From assembly GCA_018340375.1 (NCBI GenBank), contig JAFFJZ010000001.1:63728001-63792000 (forward strand): a DNA stretch of 64,000 nt. The letters are read 5' to 3'. A program made the translations under genes and the position numbers. The notes beneath the pieces were generated by a model, which ran no database searches, had not been told where the DNA came from, and worked only from the letters and a program-made list of their open reading frames with translations. Source of the DNA: Gonatopus flavifemur (taxonomy: Eukaryota; Arthropoda; Insecta; Hymenoptera; Dryinidae). This document shows, in pieces, positions 1-10,544 of this stretch; the stretch's first letter is position 1; each line of letters opens with the position of its first letter.

Positions 1-155
1 GCGACATCTGCGAAAACAAATTACGCGTCTAAAGAGTTCATCACTAATTTTCTCGACTTCGAAATCATATCATAATTATTACCAGTTTTTATAAATTCGT
101 ACTACTTTTCAAATGAACGATATTGATCTGCCATACAACGCACTGTCAGAAATAT

Positions 156-325
156 CTGGAAGTTTTTTCCAATTACGTACATGAAATCAGGTTCATATAC
201 ATTCTGCATTAAATTTAATGTACAAAAACATGAAAAGACTATAGATTATGCTATAGTTTGCATTAAATTTCATGTAAAATGTGCATGAAACTGAATTCAT
301 GTACGTACTTGAAAAAAACTTCCAG
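156..325. repeat. Palindromic MITE-like element
   Basis: The two halves are imperfect inverted copies of each other: CTGGAAGTTTTTTCCAA at the left is mirrored by AAAAAAACTTCCAG at the right. Between them lie inverted copies of a CATGAATTTAATGTACA-like segment. There is no coding potential. A non-autonomous fold-back element is the simplest reading. Confidence 0.6.
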
Positions 326-363
326 AAAAAACATTAAAAATAAATCAGAAATTTTTAACAGTG

Positions 364-879
364 CGGAAAAACCTTGTTAAGTCGAATTTTTGACAAAAAT
401 GAGTTCTTCATATCAAATGATTCTTGAGAAAATCCTTTGATGCATGAAATTTAGGAAAATTTGAAATGATAATGATTTTCGTTTTTTTTAACGTTATCAC
501 ACCAAGAAAAATAATTAGTTACCCTTGCTTCAAATTAGTTCTAGCAACTGGGTACAGTTGTTGATATTTGAATAACTAAAACGGGCGTTGGCTCAACCGA
601 ATTCAAATTTAATTTCCCTGACTTTAGTTGCTGTTACTAATTAGAAATTGCCTTTCCTACAGCTTTCATTACCGGCTTCTATTCTTTTATCACCCCGAAC
701 TGATTTTCACAAATAACTTCAGTTCATTCGATCAAATAAATTATTTTTTTCGGTGCATGCCAAAAGGATCATTTCGAATTTGTATATATAAATATCATAA
801 AATAGAGGATTATACAAAGAATCATTTGGCATGCAGAACTCATTTTTGTCGAAAATACGACTTAACAAGGTTTTTCCGA
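364..879. repeat. Inverted-repeat element with about 75-bp arms
   Basis: The left arm (from about 364) contains GGAAAAACCTTGTTAAGTCG and continues into a segment ending near 440. The right arm (about 795-879) is its inverted copy, with a handful of mismatches. The interior is AT-rich and non-coding. The structure is that of a MITE or small fold-back transposon. Confidence 0.6.
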
Positions 880-2044
880 TGTACGACAGAAATCATAAAT
901 CTCGATTTTCTTAATTTCGATCGAATTACACAATCAAGATAAATTTTCGAATTCAAACTACCGAAGATTCAGAATTTCAATTCTATGATTTCTGTTTCAA
1001 TATATTTCAAAGCTGCAATAGAAAGGATTGGATAGGTCATTAGATGAAAGTTATTATCGAACGTGTTAAAATGATTATATTCTGGGATAAGTCAGCCTGT
1101 CGTGAGAGTTGAGTTTTGATTTCTCATTTCACCTATTAATGAGCAACCAGTTCTCATACCTTGTTCCATTCATTGTCAGTTGTCAGGCGTCTTCATTATC
1201 ATACCATGGTGACTGTGGTAGGAAGCAATAATTGAGCTGTCCATGTATTCTTTCCATATGTGGAAAGAAGAATAGAAAATTGAATTCTGAATCTGCAAAG
1301 AAAAACCTTCAGCCTCTCACGGTTTACAGAATGATAAACCATTTGCGAGTTGATGTTCCGTACAAGATACAAAGATATATCTCCGATGATGCCAAAAAAT
1401 GATGAATGTGGAGGTCCAATTTTGCAGTTCAGTTTCACGGTGAGAACCCATCAATTTGGAATTGATAACACCAGTCAACACCCATTTTGTTTCTCGAGAT
1501 TTGGAAACTGATTCAAAGTGATTATAATGTGCTGAGAATGGAATAGTTTCTTCAATCAACTTTTTTTTTTATATTTCTTACATATAAAATTTATCGATCA
1601 CGTGGAAGGAAGAATTTTGAAATCTCTCTACCCAAAATATTCAATGATAATTGAATAAAATGAAAAAAATCAACTAGCCAATCTATCAAAAAGTGGTAGA
1701 AATCTGAAAATACTTCGAATTCACCTTTAACCACATTCGATTAGTCTGCACTGACTCTCCTGAAACGTTTCTACGCGTGTTACCTATCTCCTGTCAAAAT
1801 TTGACCAAAAACGGTGTTGACTTTTTGAATACTCTTGATTTATCACTTTACGCTTGAGGCAGGCTCGAATACATGTTTCCAATATCTTCCAAATAATTTT
1901 CTGATATTTTTCGACAGACATTTCATTTGACCACAACCAGTTCAGAAGAAGAGGTACCATTTCTTCTTTTTCATTTGTTTTATTTTGAACGTAACAATGT
2001 ATCCGAATACAAAAAAATCACGTCATTCACAATATTTGAAAGTT

Positions 2045-5000
2045 TCATCTTGGTACTATGCTCAGATGCACTCCTCCTTTTGCTGATGACAGAAACGAAC
2101 CTTCATCCAATTTAAGAGGTATGGCAGTCTTGGGATTAATCTTAAATTTGAAATGCGACAAGACGCTAATCAGAGCGACCTTGGTTTGCAGATATCCGAA
2201 TCGCATACCTGAACAGAAAAGTCTCATTACATACATGTCAAAATTCAACTTCTCATCAGATGTTTGGGGTTTTTGAATTGTGTTCCTACATTCTATTTCT
2301 AGTACATTCGTTCAACTCTACAAAACGTTTCTGAACGATCATTCAAAATTCATTCTGTGTATTTCGTATATCTTCGTACTTTCGCTTTGTTGTTAAAATT
2401 CACAACGAGGGAAAGAAACAGCACATTGAGAAAAATCAATGTTATGGAAATTACTTTTGAATATGGTAACGCACTTATGCGTTAGAAATATGCCATGTAA
2501 TGATCAAAGGGGAGTGCATAATAATGATGCGATCCTGTTTCAAAATGCTTTCAAACGGAAATCCACTTTATAAAAAGACGGGAACTATCTCGGATGATTC
2601 AATTTCACTAACAGACGATTTATTCTGTTATGTTAGCAAAACAGAACCTGGTTAATGATAAAGCGGGGCTCCCATCTCGTGATGAGACGAGGAACAATAC
2701 TCAGATTTATTCACACTGAGAGAAAAGGTATATTCAAATATTCGACAGCTAGGGAATTGAGTCACTGTAAATAAAAATTTAGTTGTGCCAGCTGAATTTT
2801 AAGTGTCACAGAGTCAAACTTTCTGAAGTGGGCCACTAAAAGTTAACTAGTTGAATTTCATATTTTGCATTGCATATTCTTGAAGGTTTATATCTCAAAG
2901 TGGTTGTCCTGAAATTTTTTTGAAAAATTTGAATTTTCTCAAAAGTTATGAACAAATGAATTTTTAGACACTTTTTTTTTTAAATGTCCATTATTCACAG
3001 AATTTTTGATAAAAGTTTACCAAATTTTGAGGGTAACTATAAAAATAGTCAAAGAATACTATTCTGTATTCGTTTGACCAAAAACATGTTATTCATCTAT
3101 CAATAATTAATTTTGCAATAAACAATTTACAATTTATCTAACTTCTCGTATGGTTAGAACAATAATTTTTTTTTAGCTTTCATTCTTCAAACATTTCCCC
3201 AACTAAACGTTGAAAAAAATTTTTGTGCTTTTCGAAAGGAAAAAGCTCACGAATTTTCAAACATTGCCGCAGGGAAGGTGCTGCGGCTGCACGCGCAGGC
3301 GATACTACTGTGCCACATGCACGTCTCTAACAAGCACTCATCTATTGATGTGTTTTCAATATTCATATTTGCATGTTGAATAAAACAATTTTTTATATTG
3401 ATAATTGTATTTGCAAACGTTCAATACAACACTTTCGGTAGTATTAGAAATAATCTTACATTCAAGACTTTTCATATCGAAAGGTTTGAAGCAATGATAC
3501 TGCCTGGTACCTTTTATAGTTTCAGCTTGTGTAAAACGTGTTTCCAAGTCTTTTTCATGCTTTTCATATTCCTCAATTGGACAGAAATCAAAATTAATTT
3601 TTTTGAAAAAACCACGAGCCCATTCAAAAAGTTTTTGCGTCATTACAATCGTCTTATTTTGTGAGCTCGCACGATAAGCACTCCTTTTGACGCATCCACC
3701 GATGCCATCGCAAGCTCCTTTGCCGTGCGCAGTCGCAAAGAAGTGCCACTGAGCTGACAAACCGAACTCTCTTTAGAACTTCTCTTTAGAAGTTAGATAA
3801 ATTGTCAATTGTGTATTGCAAAATTAATTATTAATAGATAAATAACATGTTTTGTTAGAACGAATACAGAATCGTATTCTTCGACTATTTTTATAGTTAC
3901 CCTCAAAATTTGGTGAACTTTTGTCAAAAATTCTGTGAATAATGGACATTTGAAAAAAAAAGTGTCTAAAAATTCATTTGTTCATAACTTTTGAAAAAAT
4001 TTCAGGACAACCATTTTGAGATGTAAACCTTCAAGAATATGCAATGCAAAATATGAAATTCAACTAGTCAACTTTTAGTGGCCCACTTCAGAAAGTTTGA
4101 CTCATAACTACATTTTTTATTCCCATTGAATCAACCATTTTATTCATATTTCAGACAGCGAGACTTTTACTCACCCCAACTATTAGAGTCTAGCTAGCGT
4201 AAATAAAAATCCAGCTGCAGCAACTAACATTTAGTTATCCTAGTTATTCAGGTACCTTTCTCTCAGTGTACTTGGAAACATATCAGAGACATTTTCCTTA
4301 TCATGAGATGGATACCATCTTGTGATCAGACAGAATTCATTTCAAGATGAGACGATTTTCGTAAATGGTAAAACAGCTTCGTTTCATCAGTGAAATCGAC
4401 TATGTTTGGATAAGAAAATCGTTCCCCTAAGTGTAGACTGCACATTATTTTTGTGATCGTCATGATAACTGAGGAAATAAATACTATTTGATTGTTCAAT
4501 AAAAGCAAAGGAAATATTTTTCATCTTTGTAAGGCTGACTTCATTTTTCAACATTTCACGGATGAAGAATATACTAAATAATAGTCATGTTCACATTTCA
4601 TTCTTCTCAGTACAGGCGAATAGTGATGTATTGATTAATATATCTTGAACCAATCCTTCTCCAGGCGCTTTACACAATCCCCAGACTACTGATAAAAAGT
4701 TGGAAAGAATTCCGCTTTTCTAGCGACATTTGCTTGTCATTCTATGGACAACAAGCAATCTTTTAGCGAATCAGACTCCACAAAATTTCAGCTGGGATTT
4801 GACGTGGATTCCAGTTCCGAAATTTACTTGCGTTTCCAGCTGAAATTCCTCATTTTCAAGTGGAATCTTAGCTGGGATTCCTATTTCCAGGTGGAATCCC
4901 AGCTAGAATTTCAACCCCAACGTGGGATTTCAGTTGGAATTTCTGATCCCAGGTGGAATCTCAGTTGGAATTGGGAATCCCACATGGAATCCAGGTGGAG

Positions 5001-8000
5001 TCTTAGCTGGCAACGCAGGTAAATTTCGGACTCGAAATCCACGTGGAATCCCAGCTGGATTTTTGTAACAGGGTACCGGAGGACTGATAATTATAAACAC
5101 AGTTAACACAGTGAAATGTCATCATTGGGCTATTCACTCCAACTAGCGCCGACGGAGGCGGTAACCCTCAGTTACCCCACGTATTTTTGCATGTTTTTGT
5201 TAATCTTTCGTTGTGCGTTGTAATCAACTAAATGGAGCTTTTTTCATTATCAAAAATGTACTATGGTTCTTGAACTTCATCCCTGTTTTAGTTTCAAATC
5301 GTCCCTCTTCATCCCTATCAAACCTAAAACCTCCTGTTCCCTCAGACCCCCGTGGGGTAACTGAGGGTTAAAATAGCAGAATCGTTTTTTTAGGTGTAGG
5401 ATTGAAATAATCATTGAACTCACCAATACATGTTCTAAGACCCGCTCCGAATGGCAAATACACATATGGATGTCGCGAAGCGATATTTTCCTTGGTAAAT
5501 CTTTCTGGATCAAACTTATCCGGATCCGGATAAAATTCGGCATCGTTGTGTAAACCCAGAACAGGAATGACGACTTGAGTTCCGGTGGGTATTCTCACGT
5601 TCGTATTGGGGAGAGTCACGTCTTTGGTACATACTCGGTTCAAAATGCCTAAAGCTGGATATTTTCTCAGAGTTTCTAAAATCGAGAGTATTTTTTACTC
5701 AAAATGAATATATATTTCAATTTTTCATCAATTCCAGAGTGCAAAATGGGAATACATTGAAAAACATTCTCCGATATCAACGAGAAAACTGTTCAGTTTC
5801 TAGCACTAAGAATTCAGTGAAATGAGATATCAAATGAGAAATTTAGGTGTCTCAACAAAATATCAGTCCCTTCAACTGAAAATTGTTATCAAAACAACCA
5901 GTATCTCAGTCCAGGTAACTAAACTTTTCCATTCGATGATGTTTTTGGTTATTGCGATTGCACAGTGTTTTTCAGTGTATTTGGAAAAAAAAACACAAAC
6001 CTGATATCACTTGATGTAGGTAATTCATATCGTTGAGACTATCGTAGGTGAGCCCATTGTGTTTTTCCAATACATTATCAATTTCTTGTTGGACTCTTTC
6101 TTGTATATCTTCGTGTATAGCTAATTCGTACAAGCAATGAGTGACTGTGCTCGAAGATGTTTCGAATCCCGCCAAGAAGAAAACAAATGCTTGAGCAGCT
6201 CCTTCTTCCATACTCAATTTTTCAGTAACAACTATACACGGAGAGAAAAAGTAAGCTATAGAAGCAGCAAACGTTTTTTTTCTAATTCAGTTTTTGTTAA
6301 CCCGGTCTCTTCACGCTGCCAAGGCCAATTGGACCGAGGGAAGCGTACTTCCAACCTAATCTACGCGGCAGGGGTAAGATTCCCTGACTTATCAACCGTT
6401 GTCCCCCTATTACGGTGGTAGCCACTTTCGGGATAAACTTTGGTTGACGCACCAACCGCCATTTCGCCTTTCGCGGCATTACCGTTAGGAAGAAAGGCGG
6501 ATTGATTAGTTAGGGGTTCGAACCTCCCAGCCTGCCGGACATCCATGTCTGAAAAGCAGCAAACCTCACGCTTCAACGGTTATGTTATGAGGTGCTTTCG
6601 ATCAGAGAGAATCAGGTAGAGTGGAAATGGAAGGGCTAACTTCAAGCACACCATTTGCTGGATAAGTTGACACAACTTCAATACGAGCAAATCGAATTTC
6701 CTCTTTCTAGCTTATTGAATTTATGTCAACCAACTCGTTAGGGATCATCACTAATTGAGACACAATATACCCTGGCAAAAACGGAGCGTGCTCTAAGCGT
6801 GGATATCCCTCTTTTCGGATATGTTGTGTGGGAAGAGATAGATCACCTCTAGAAAGTAATTTGACAGATATGCACGCTTCCCTAACAGCAAAGTGCTGAG
6901 AGAATATGCAGCAAATTGTTCAAAACGCACAACAACAAGTTGAAGCAATTTGCAGGGACGTTGCGTCACCAAATGCGCTACAATATGCTGTAAATCTAGG
7001 ATTTTAGCCGGAGTTGTTATCGTGTTGCTAGGAAGTTGCTCGCTCTCATGAAACTCTCAATCACATGCGTAGCAAATTCCCAGCAACTTTACGTAAACTT
7101 GATAAACGACGTAAGAGCAAAAGTTGCACAGCAACTTCTGTTGTCTGGGTTAGAGCTCGCTTCATTTCCGCCAGGTTATTTTATATTATACCAAGGACTT
7201 TACCAAAGCGTAAGTGCCAAAAAATACGAAATCGAGGTGCATATATCAATCGGAAGCTCTTGAAAAGACCTTTTGAATGATATATACCAGTCAATTTGAT
7301 CATTTTTTGCACTTACGCCTTTTTGTCAAAACGTCCTCGATAGGTTATGAGACCTTCCACTGTATCTAATTCTCTTTGCTTTCGATCGCACCAAGCCATG
7401 TTAAGATCACTGGGATTCATGCTCACACGGAAAGGGAAACCCAGCTCTAGTAAATTTTCAAATAATTTTCGTAAATTTTCGAAGAATGTTGGTTCATACA
7501 AATTTTGAATTTCTGAAGCGGAACCGCGAATTCTTCAGATAATCATGTATCCATCAAATTCCCAGCAGCATTGTGAAAAATGAACAACCGCAGTTGAAGA
7601 AAAGTTGTTGAACAACTTTTGCTGTCTGGATTACCAGAATATGGCAGTGATGATGCGTTACATAGCAGAAATGTTTGTGGTGATTTTTTGTTTATATTAT
7701 AAAACATTACTTGCCCGATTGATAACGGTCGTTTTGGAGATGCTCAGAAGAAACATAACCTTTGTCCATCAACTGCATGATAAGGTTCAGAAAATCATGT
7801 CTCCTCGTATTTTTCTCATTTCTATAATTAACCATTCTTACAAAAATATTCAAGAAAAATTCATGAACGTCACGGTCGGTGATAGGTATCCAAAGAAATT
7901 TCGCTGATTCTGGAGCAAGTACTGCAAAAGTGTTGATGAAAGGTCTTGATCGGAAGAACTTTTGACCCCTTTGACGAAATTCGCTGTTCGGGTTCTTTAG

Positions 8001-8787
8001 AGTGTTTTCATTTATTCCAAATGCAATCGACATTATCACATCCGTAGAATAGCTGAAAATGAAGCGCATCATAAACTTCTGAACATACAGGCTTTCCCAG
8101 GAGTAATGGACTGTGCTGCGCCTCCACTTCGATTTCGTTGTAACCATTTTGAATACCGTATTTTTTTCATATAACAATTACCGTGCAAATATGTCTTTTA
8201 TCTCGATATCCGATGTCTTTGATACCATCTCTTCAAGAGTTTTAATCAAATCATCTCCAATTTCTTTGACAATACCAAACATTTGTTTCATCTTGCCTGA
8301 GGTAAAAGTCGGTGTTAATTTCATTCTCAATTTCCGCCACTTTTCTCCCGTTAAAGCGAACAAATGTGCGGACATGGGATCAGACTTCTCGTCACAGTAT
8401 ACTCCACGATCATGAAAACTCTCGAATTCTGTGACCAAAGCGAACTTCACGAGTGCAGGGTCAGCGATCACGAGAGTTGGTCGATGAAATGCGTAAGCAC
8501 CGAAGAAACGATGTTTCTTGTATTTGTTGTAAGCATCCCGAAAAAACTCACCTGGAATGAAAAATGATGAAAAACACTATTTATAATGGTTTGGTTCACT
8601 CACCCAAAGAAATTGATCCCATCAGTAAAGGTTTTACATGACCAAACGGTACACTTGGTTCAGGATGAATGATAGCAACCCCTCTCTTTTGCCAAAAGCA
8701 GTATACGTAATATTTGAGAAACGCGTATATTGTAGCCAAAATCAAAATGATGACACCCAAAGCTTCCAAAACCCAAGTAACAATCAT
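2045..8787 (-). CDS. Cytochrome P450, CYP3 clan / CYP6-like (P450-1), 512 aa, six exons
   Basis: A heme-thiolate monooxygenase, expected on the ER membrane with P450 reductase; its substrate is unknown. My exon model on the minus strand is 8604-8787, 8182-8551, 7715-8052, 6001-6231, 5424-5675 and 2045-2208, and the frame is continuous. The protein starts MIVTW and has a hydrophobic anchor (about residues 3-27). WxxxR lies near residue 133, AGFETS at 318-323 (oxygen-activation helix), ExxR at 375-378, PERF near 431-434, and the heme loop FGAGLRTCIG at 450-459 with ligand Cys457. Two positions depart from its neighbours: YPA replaces YPP after ExxR, and the heme loop has A and L where EGP is usual. 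Intron 3 uses a GC donor (GCAAGT). Introns 3 (1.5 kb) and 5 (3.2 kb) are filled with transposon material. It is closest to P450-2, and the lengths of exons 1-5 are identical between the two. Confidence 0.9.
2811..4104. mobile_element. Fold-back transposon with about 330-bp, nearly identical inverted arms
   Basis: The left arm (2,811-about 3,146) begins GAGTCAAACTTTCTGAAGTG. The right arm (about 3,780-4,104) is its inverted copy, with only scattered mismatches and one short indel, which suggests recent insertion or gene conversion. The roughly 630-bp centre is unlike the arms and holds the minus-strand open frame at 3,356-3,760. The element lies in intron 5 of P450-1, nested in a second inverted-repeat element. 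I cannot assign it to a named superfamily. Confidence 0.75.
3356..3760 (-). CDS. Fragment of an uncharacterised, transposon-associated protein (WHFFATAHGKG motif), 134 codons
   Basis: The minus-strand open frame starts MSAQ and continues WHFFATAHGKGACDGIGG, then VKR, a region with LFEWARGFF, and a TIKGTRQYHCFKP segment, ending at TAA. This order resembles a family I recall from many uncharacterised arthropod proteins (WHFF-S/A-HGKG-CDGIGG-VKR, then a later GTRQ-H-F block). Members of that family are often near mobile elements. No catalytic role is known to me. The frame is intact but short and probably corresponds to only one domain or exon. It lies in the unique centre of the fold-back element, so it may be captured or residual transposon coding sequence. 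Expression is uncertain. Confidence 0.5.
   Translation of the reverse strand: MSAQWHFFATAHGKGACDGIGGCVKRSAYRASSQNKTIVMTQKLFEWARGFFKKINFDFCPIEEYEKHEKDLETRFTQAETIKGTRQYHCFKPFDMKSLECKIISNTTESVVLNVCKYNYQYKKLFYSTCKYEY
4785..5075. repeat. Degenerate palindromic repeat array built on GGAATCCCAGCTGGAAT
   Basis: The motifs TGGAATC, CCAGCTGGGATT, AGGTGGAATCCCAGC and their reverse complements recur irregularly over about 290 bases, in both orientations. Because the core CCAGCTGG is self-complementary, the stretch can fold in many registers. The apparent 92-codon plus-strand frame here is a by-product of the repeat and has no other support. It is located in intron 5 of P450-1. Confidence 0.6.
5162..5370. 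mobile_element. MITE with perfect 20-bp terminal inverted repeats
   Basis: The left end, TAACCCTCAGTTACCCCACG (5,162-5,181), is matched exactly by its reverse complement at 5,351-5,370. The 169-bp interior has no coding capacity. The right end stops about 50 bases from the donor of P450-1 exon 5, at the edge of intron 5. Confidence 0.7.
6233..7670. mobile_element. Composite transposon insertions filling intron 3 of P450-1
   Basis: Intron 3 of P450-1 is only tens of bases long in its shortest paralogues but about 1.5 kb here. It opens right at the exon 4 acceptor with ACACGGAGAGAAAAAGTAAG, the end sequence of the local MITE group. It continues through a conspicuously GC-richer block (6,292-6,550, listed separately). 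It then holds inverted motifs around 7,200-7,330 (GTAAGTGCCAAAAAA and TTTTTTGCACTTAC) and a pair of CAGCAACTT / AAGTTGTTG blocks near 6,920-7,160 and 7,560-7,660. No protein gene is visible. Confidence 0.5.
6292..6550 (-). repeat. GC-rich SINE-like block with a pol III B-box-like sequence
   Basis: This roughly 260-base block is visibly richer in G and C than its surroundings. On the minus strand it contains GGTTCGAACCC near 6,515, a good match to the pol III B box (GGTTCGANNCC). No convincing A box or complete tRNA fold could be traced. A tRNA-derived SINE, or the tail of some other retroelement, would explain it. It has no long open frame with recognisable homology. Confidence 0.35.
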
Positions 8788-8869
8788 TGTTATGAACAGA
8801 CGAAAATTCTATTCCGTAAAATCAGGTTCGGCGCTGAAGCATGAAATCTTCCTGACAGAAGTATGATTC

Positions 8870-9370
8870 CGATGATAAGTTAGTTCAGTTTTCTTGTAAT
8901 TTGGAGAGGAAATGTTTCCAAATAACAGTACCAATCTTTTAATTCATTCCCGTTGAAGTTGTGAATTATATATATAGCACTGAAAGCTTTGGATCCTGAT
9001 GAAGTTCGAAGTCCGGAATTCAAAACAATTGTTCTATTATTTCACTCCGAATTCTTAATCAACGTGATTACCCCGAACGTTCCGGGGGTCTAAAGTTTAA
9101 TGTCCCGAGCCACAAAGAAGATGAATTATATGCAAAAATCAAATCTTTGAAAGGTGAGCTCAAAAATGAGGCTTCGGAAGTGTCGCATCAACTGTGTATT
9201 TTTCGACAAGTTTGCTCCCACTGCGAAACACGTTGCCCTCGAATCAGATAGCTCTCTTATATTCAAAGATTAAGCCCAACGACTTATCATAATGATGGAT
9301 AACCCAATATTAACAACGTCCGATAATGGTCAGAAAATCTTGCATAAGCCGTAATTTAGATATGTATTAG
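8870..9370. repeat. 5' flank of P450-1, duplicated upstream of P450-2
   Basis: The sequence upstream of P450-1 is recognisably the diverged copy of 21,660-22,240 upstream of P450-2. Both contain a GAATTATAT-GTATA tract, a TTCTATTRTTTCA block followed by TTCTTAATC, and a later GTCAGAAAATCTT block, in the same order and at comparable spacing. This shows that the duplication creating the two genes carried at least about 500 bases of promoter-side DNA. Confidence 0.6.
8966..8976 (-). promoter_or_regulatory. Possible TATA box of P450-1
   Basis: A TATATATAA tract lies about 180 bases upstream of the P450-1 ATG, and the duplicated flank of P450-2 has a related GAATTATATGTATAATA tract near 21,742. 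Conservation between the two copies is the only support. In such AT-rich DNA a TATA-like string is weak evidence alone. Confidence 0.3.
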
Positions 9371-9906
9371 ATATATTTTGAACAATGCTCTGAGACATAA
9401 TTCATAGTCATCCGAAAGACATTTTATGCAAAATTTTTCAACAACTCAGCGACGTCCTGTTTGTTGCGATCAATGATATTTTTCCATAGGGGATAATTTT
9501 GAAATGTTTCAAAATTGGTCCTATTACTCCCTCAAGAGAGGAATCATGAGCAACCTTTTCTTTGTATAACCGATTCAAGGAGATATTACAGATTTTATAG
9601 CATATACTGTACCAGAAGTTGTATTCTATATTCAAACAGTGTTATAGGACTCTTCTGTGTGGACCGAGAAGGCAATAAAAGTCAGAGCGATCTCTCTTTC
9701 CAGGTATTTTTGATTGATTGTAAAAATGAATTTGATCAAGCTTTCTGTTATGGCAGCCCATAAACTCAACTGGAAAAAGAGACCGTCTTTGACTTTCGTA
9801 ATTTTGTCCTTCGACATACCTTGAACCACTTTATTGTTGTTGGAATGCCCACGCAAATAGTATATGCTCTATAAGATGCGAACTTTCCTAGAAGTTTTGT
9901 GCATCC

Positions 9907-10269
9907 TGCAGAAAATGCCAGGCAGAGACGAACAAGAGAACAAAATTATTGTTATTGGAAATCAAAGAGGTTGTCAAAAGCTAACAAAATTTTTTGCTCA
10001 ACTTTGTCCAGAATTATTTAACTGGAACAACCTGTCAAACCTGGAAAGAAAATTCCCGTTAATTTTCCATTGAATATCACAGTCTGTGAATTCCAAAGAA
10101 AACCGTCCCAAAAACCGCGGTCAGTTTTTGACGGGATGCTCCCAATTTGGTAATTCCGGATAAAACTAGATAGCAATTCTGTCAAAGTTCAACCAAATTC
10201 CCAGGGATAAAAACCTTTCAAAGCCGAATAACAATGTTTCGTGCGGTCCTGACAGGCGTTTTCAGTTTG
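9907..10269. mobile_element. Inverted-repeat element of the CTGAAAATGCC family
   Basis: The left end reads CTGCAGAAAATGCCAGGCAG and the right end GTCCTGACAGGCGTTTTCAG, which are inverted copies. The interior is full of degenerate CTGACAAATTT and GGAAT-type motifs and has no coding capacity. Related ends occur at 15,853-16,121, near 43,790-43,962, and (one end only) at 53,833. Confidence 0.55.
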
Positions 10270-10544
10270 GCAACTTAGCATGAATTTCCATCGAATATCT
10301 GCGTGGTCCAAACAATTTTGTGATACGTGTGAAGCATTTGTGTAACTCATTTTTGTCTTCAGAGATGAATACATATCTGTTCATCTCATCCACTTCGTTC
10401 AAACCAAATAATCTCAATAATATAAATAATTGAAAAGACCCCAAATAAATCCTCTCCATTCTGCATCAAAATTTTTATATATAGCACTAAAATCGATCAT
10501 TTATCATCAAATTCAATCCGACCTATAATACTCTTGCGTAAATG

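Larger units (their letters stand above)
1..2044. other. Intergenic region left of the P450 array, with two palindromic elements
   Basis: No gene is recognisable here. The short open frames have no family resemblance and no splice support. Two inverted-repeat elements occupy much of the first 900 bases (listed separately). The segment 1,979-1,984 reads AATAAA on the minus strand, about 60 bases past the stop of P450-1, and is a plausible poly(A) signal for that gene. Confidence 0.6.
2713..4269. mobile_element. Outer inverted-repeat element in intron 5 of P450-1, hosting a nested fold-back
   Basis: The ends are inverted: ACACTGAGAGAAAAGGTA near 2,713 and TACCTTTCTCTCAGTGT near 4,252-4,269. 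Inside the ends are further inverted stretches (TAAATAAAAATTTAG-like and GCTAG motifs). The centre is displaced by the fold-back element at 2,811-4,104. Related CACTGAGA or ACACGGAGA ends recur at 6,233, 29,732, 33,565 and 49,288, so this is one of a larger local group of MITE-like elements. Confidence 0.6.

Noticed and set aside
3398..3664. 88-codon plus-strand open frame in the fold-back element
   Set aside because: It is the antisense of the WHFFATAHGKG frame, which carries the recognisable motif order.
4744..5022. 92-codon plus-strand open frame rich in W, S and Q
   Set aside because: It is generated by the GGAATCCCAGCTGG repeat field; the periodic residues mirror the DNA repeat.
6361..6576. 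Minus-strand open frames over the GC-rich block (60 and 71 codons)
   Set aside because: They overlap in different frames, follow the local GC-richness and lack family similarity. A SINE-like or retroelement tail explains the block better.
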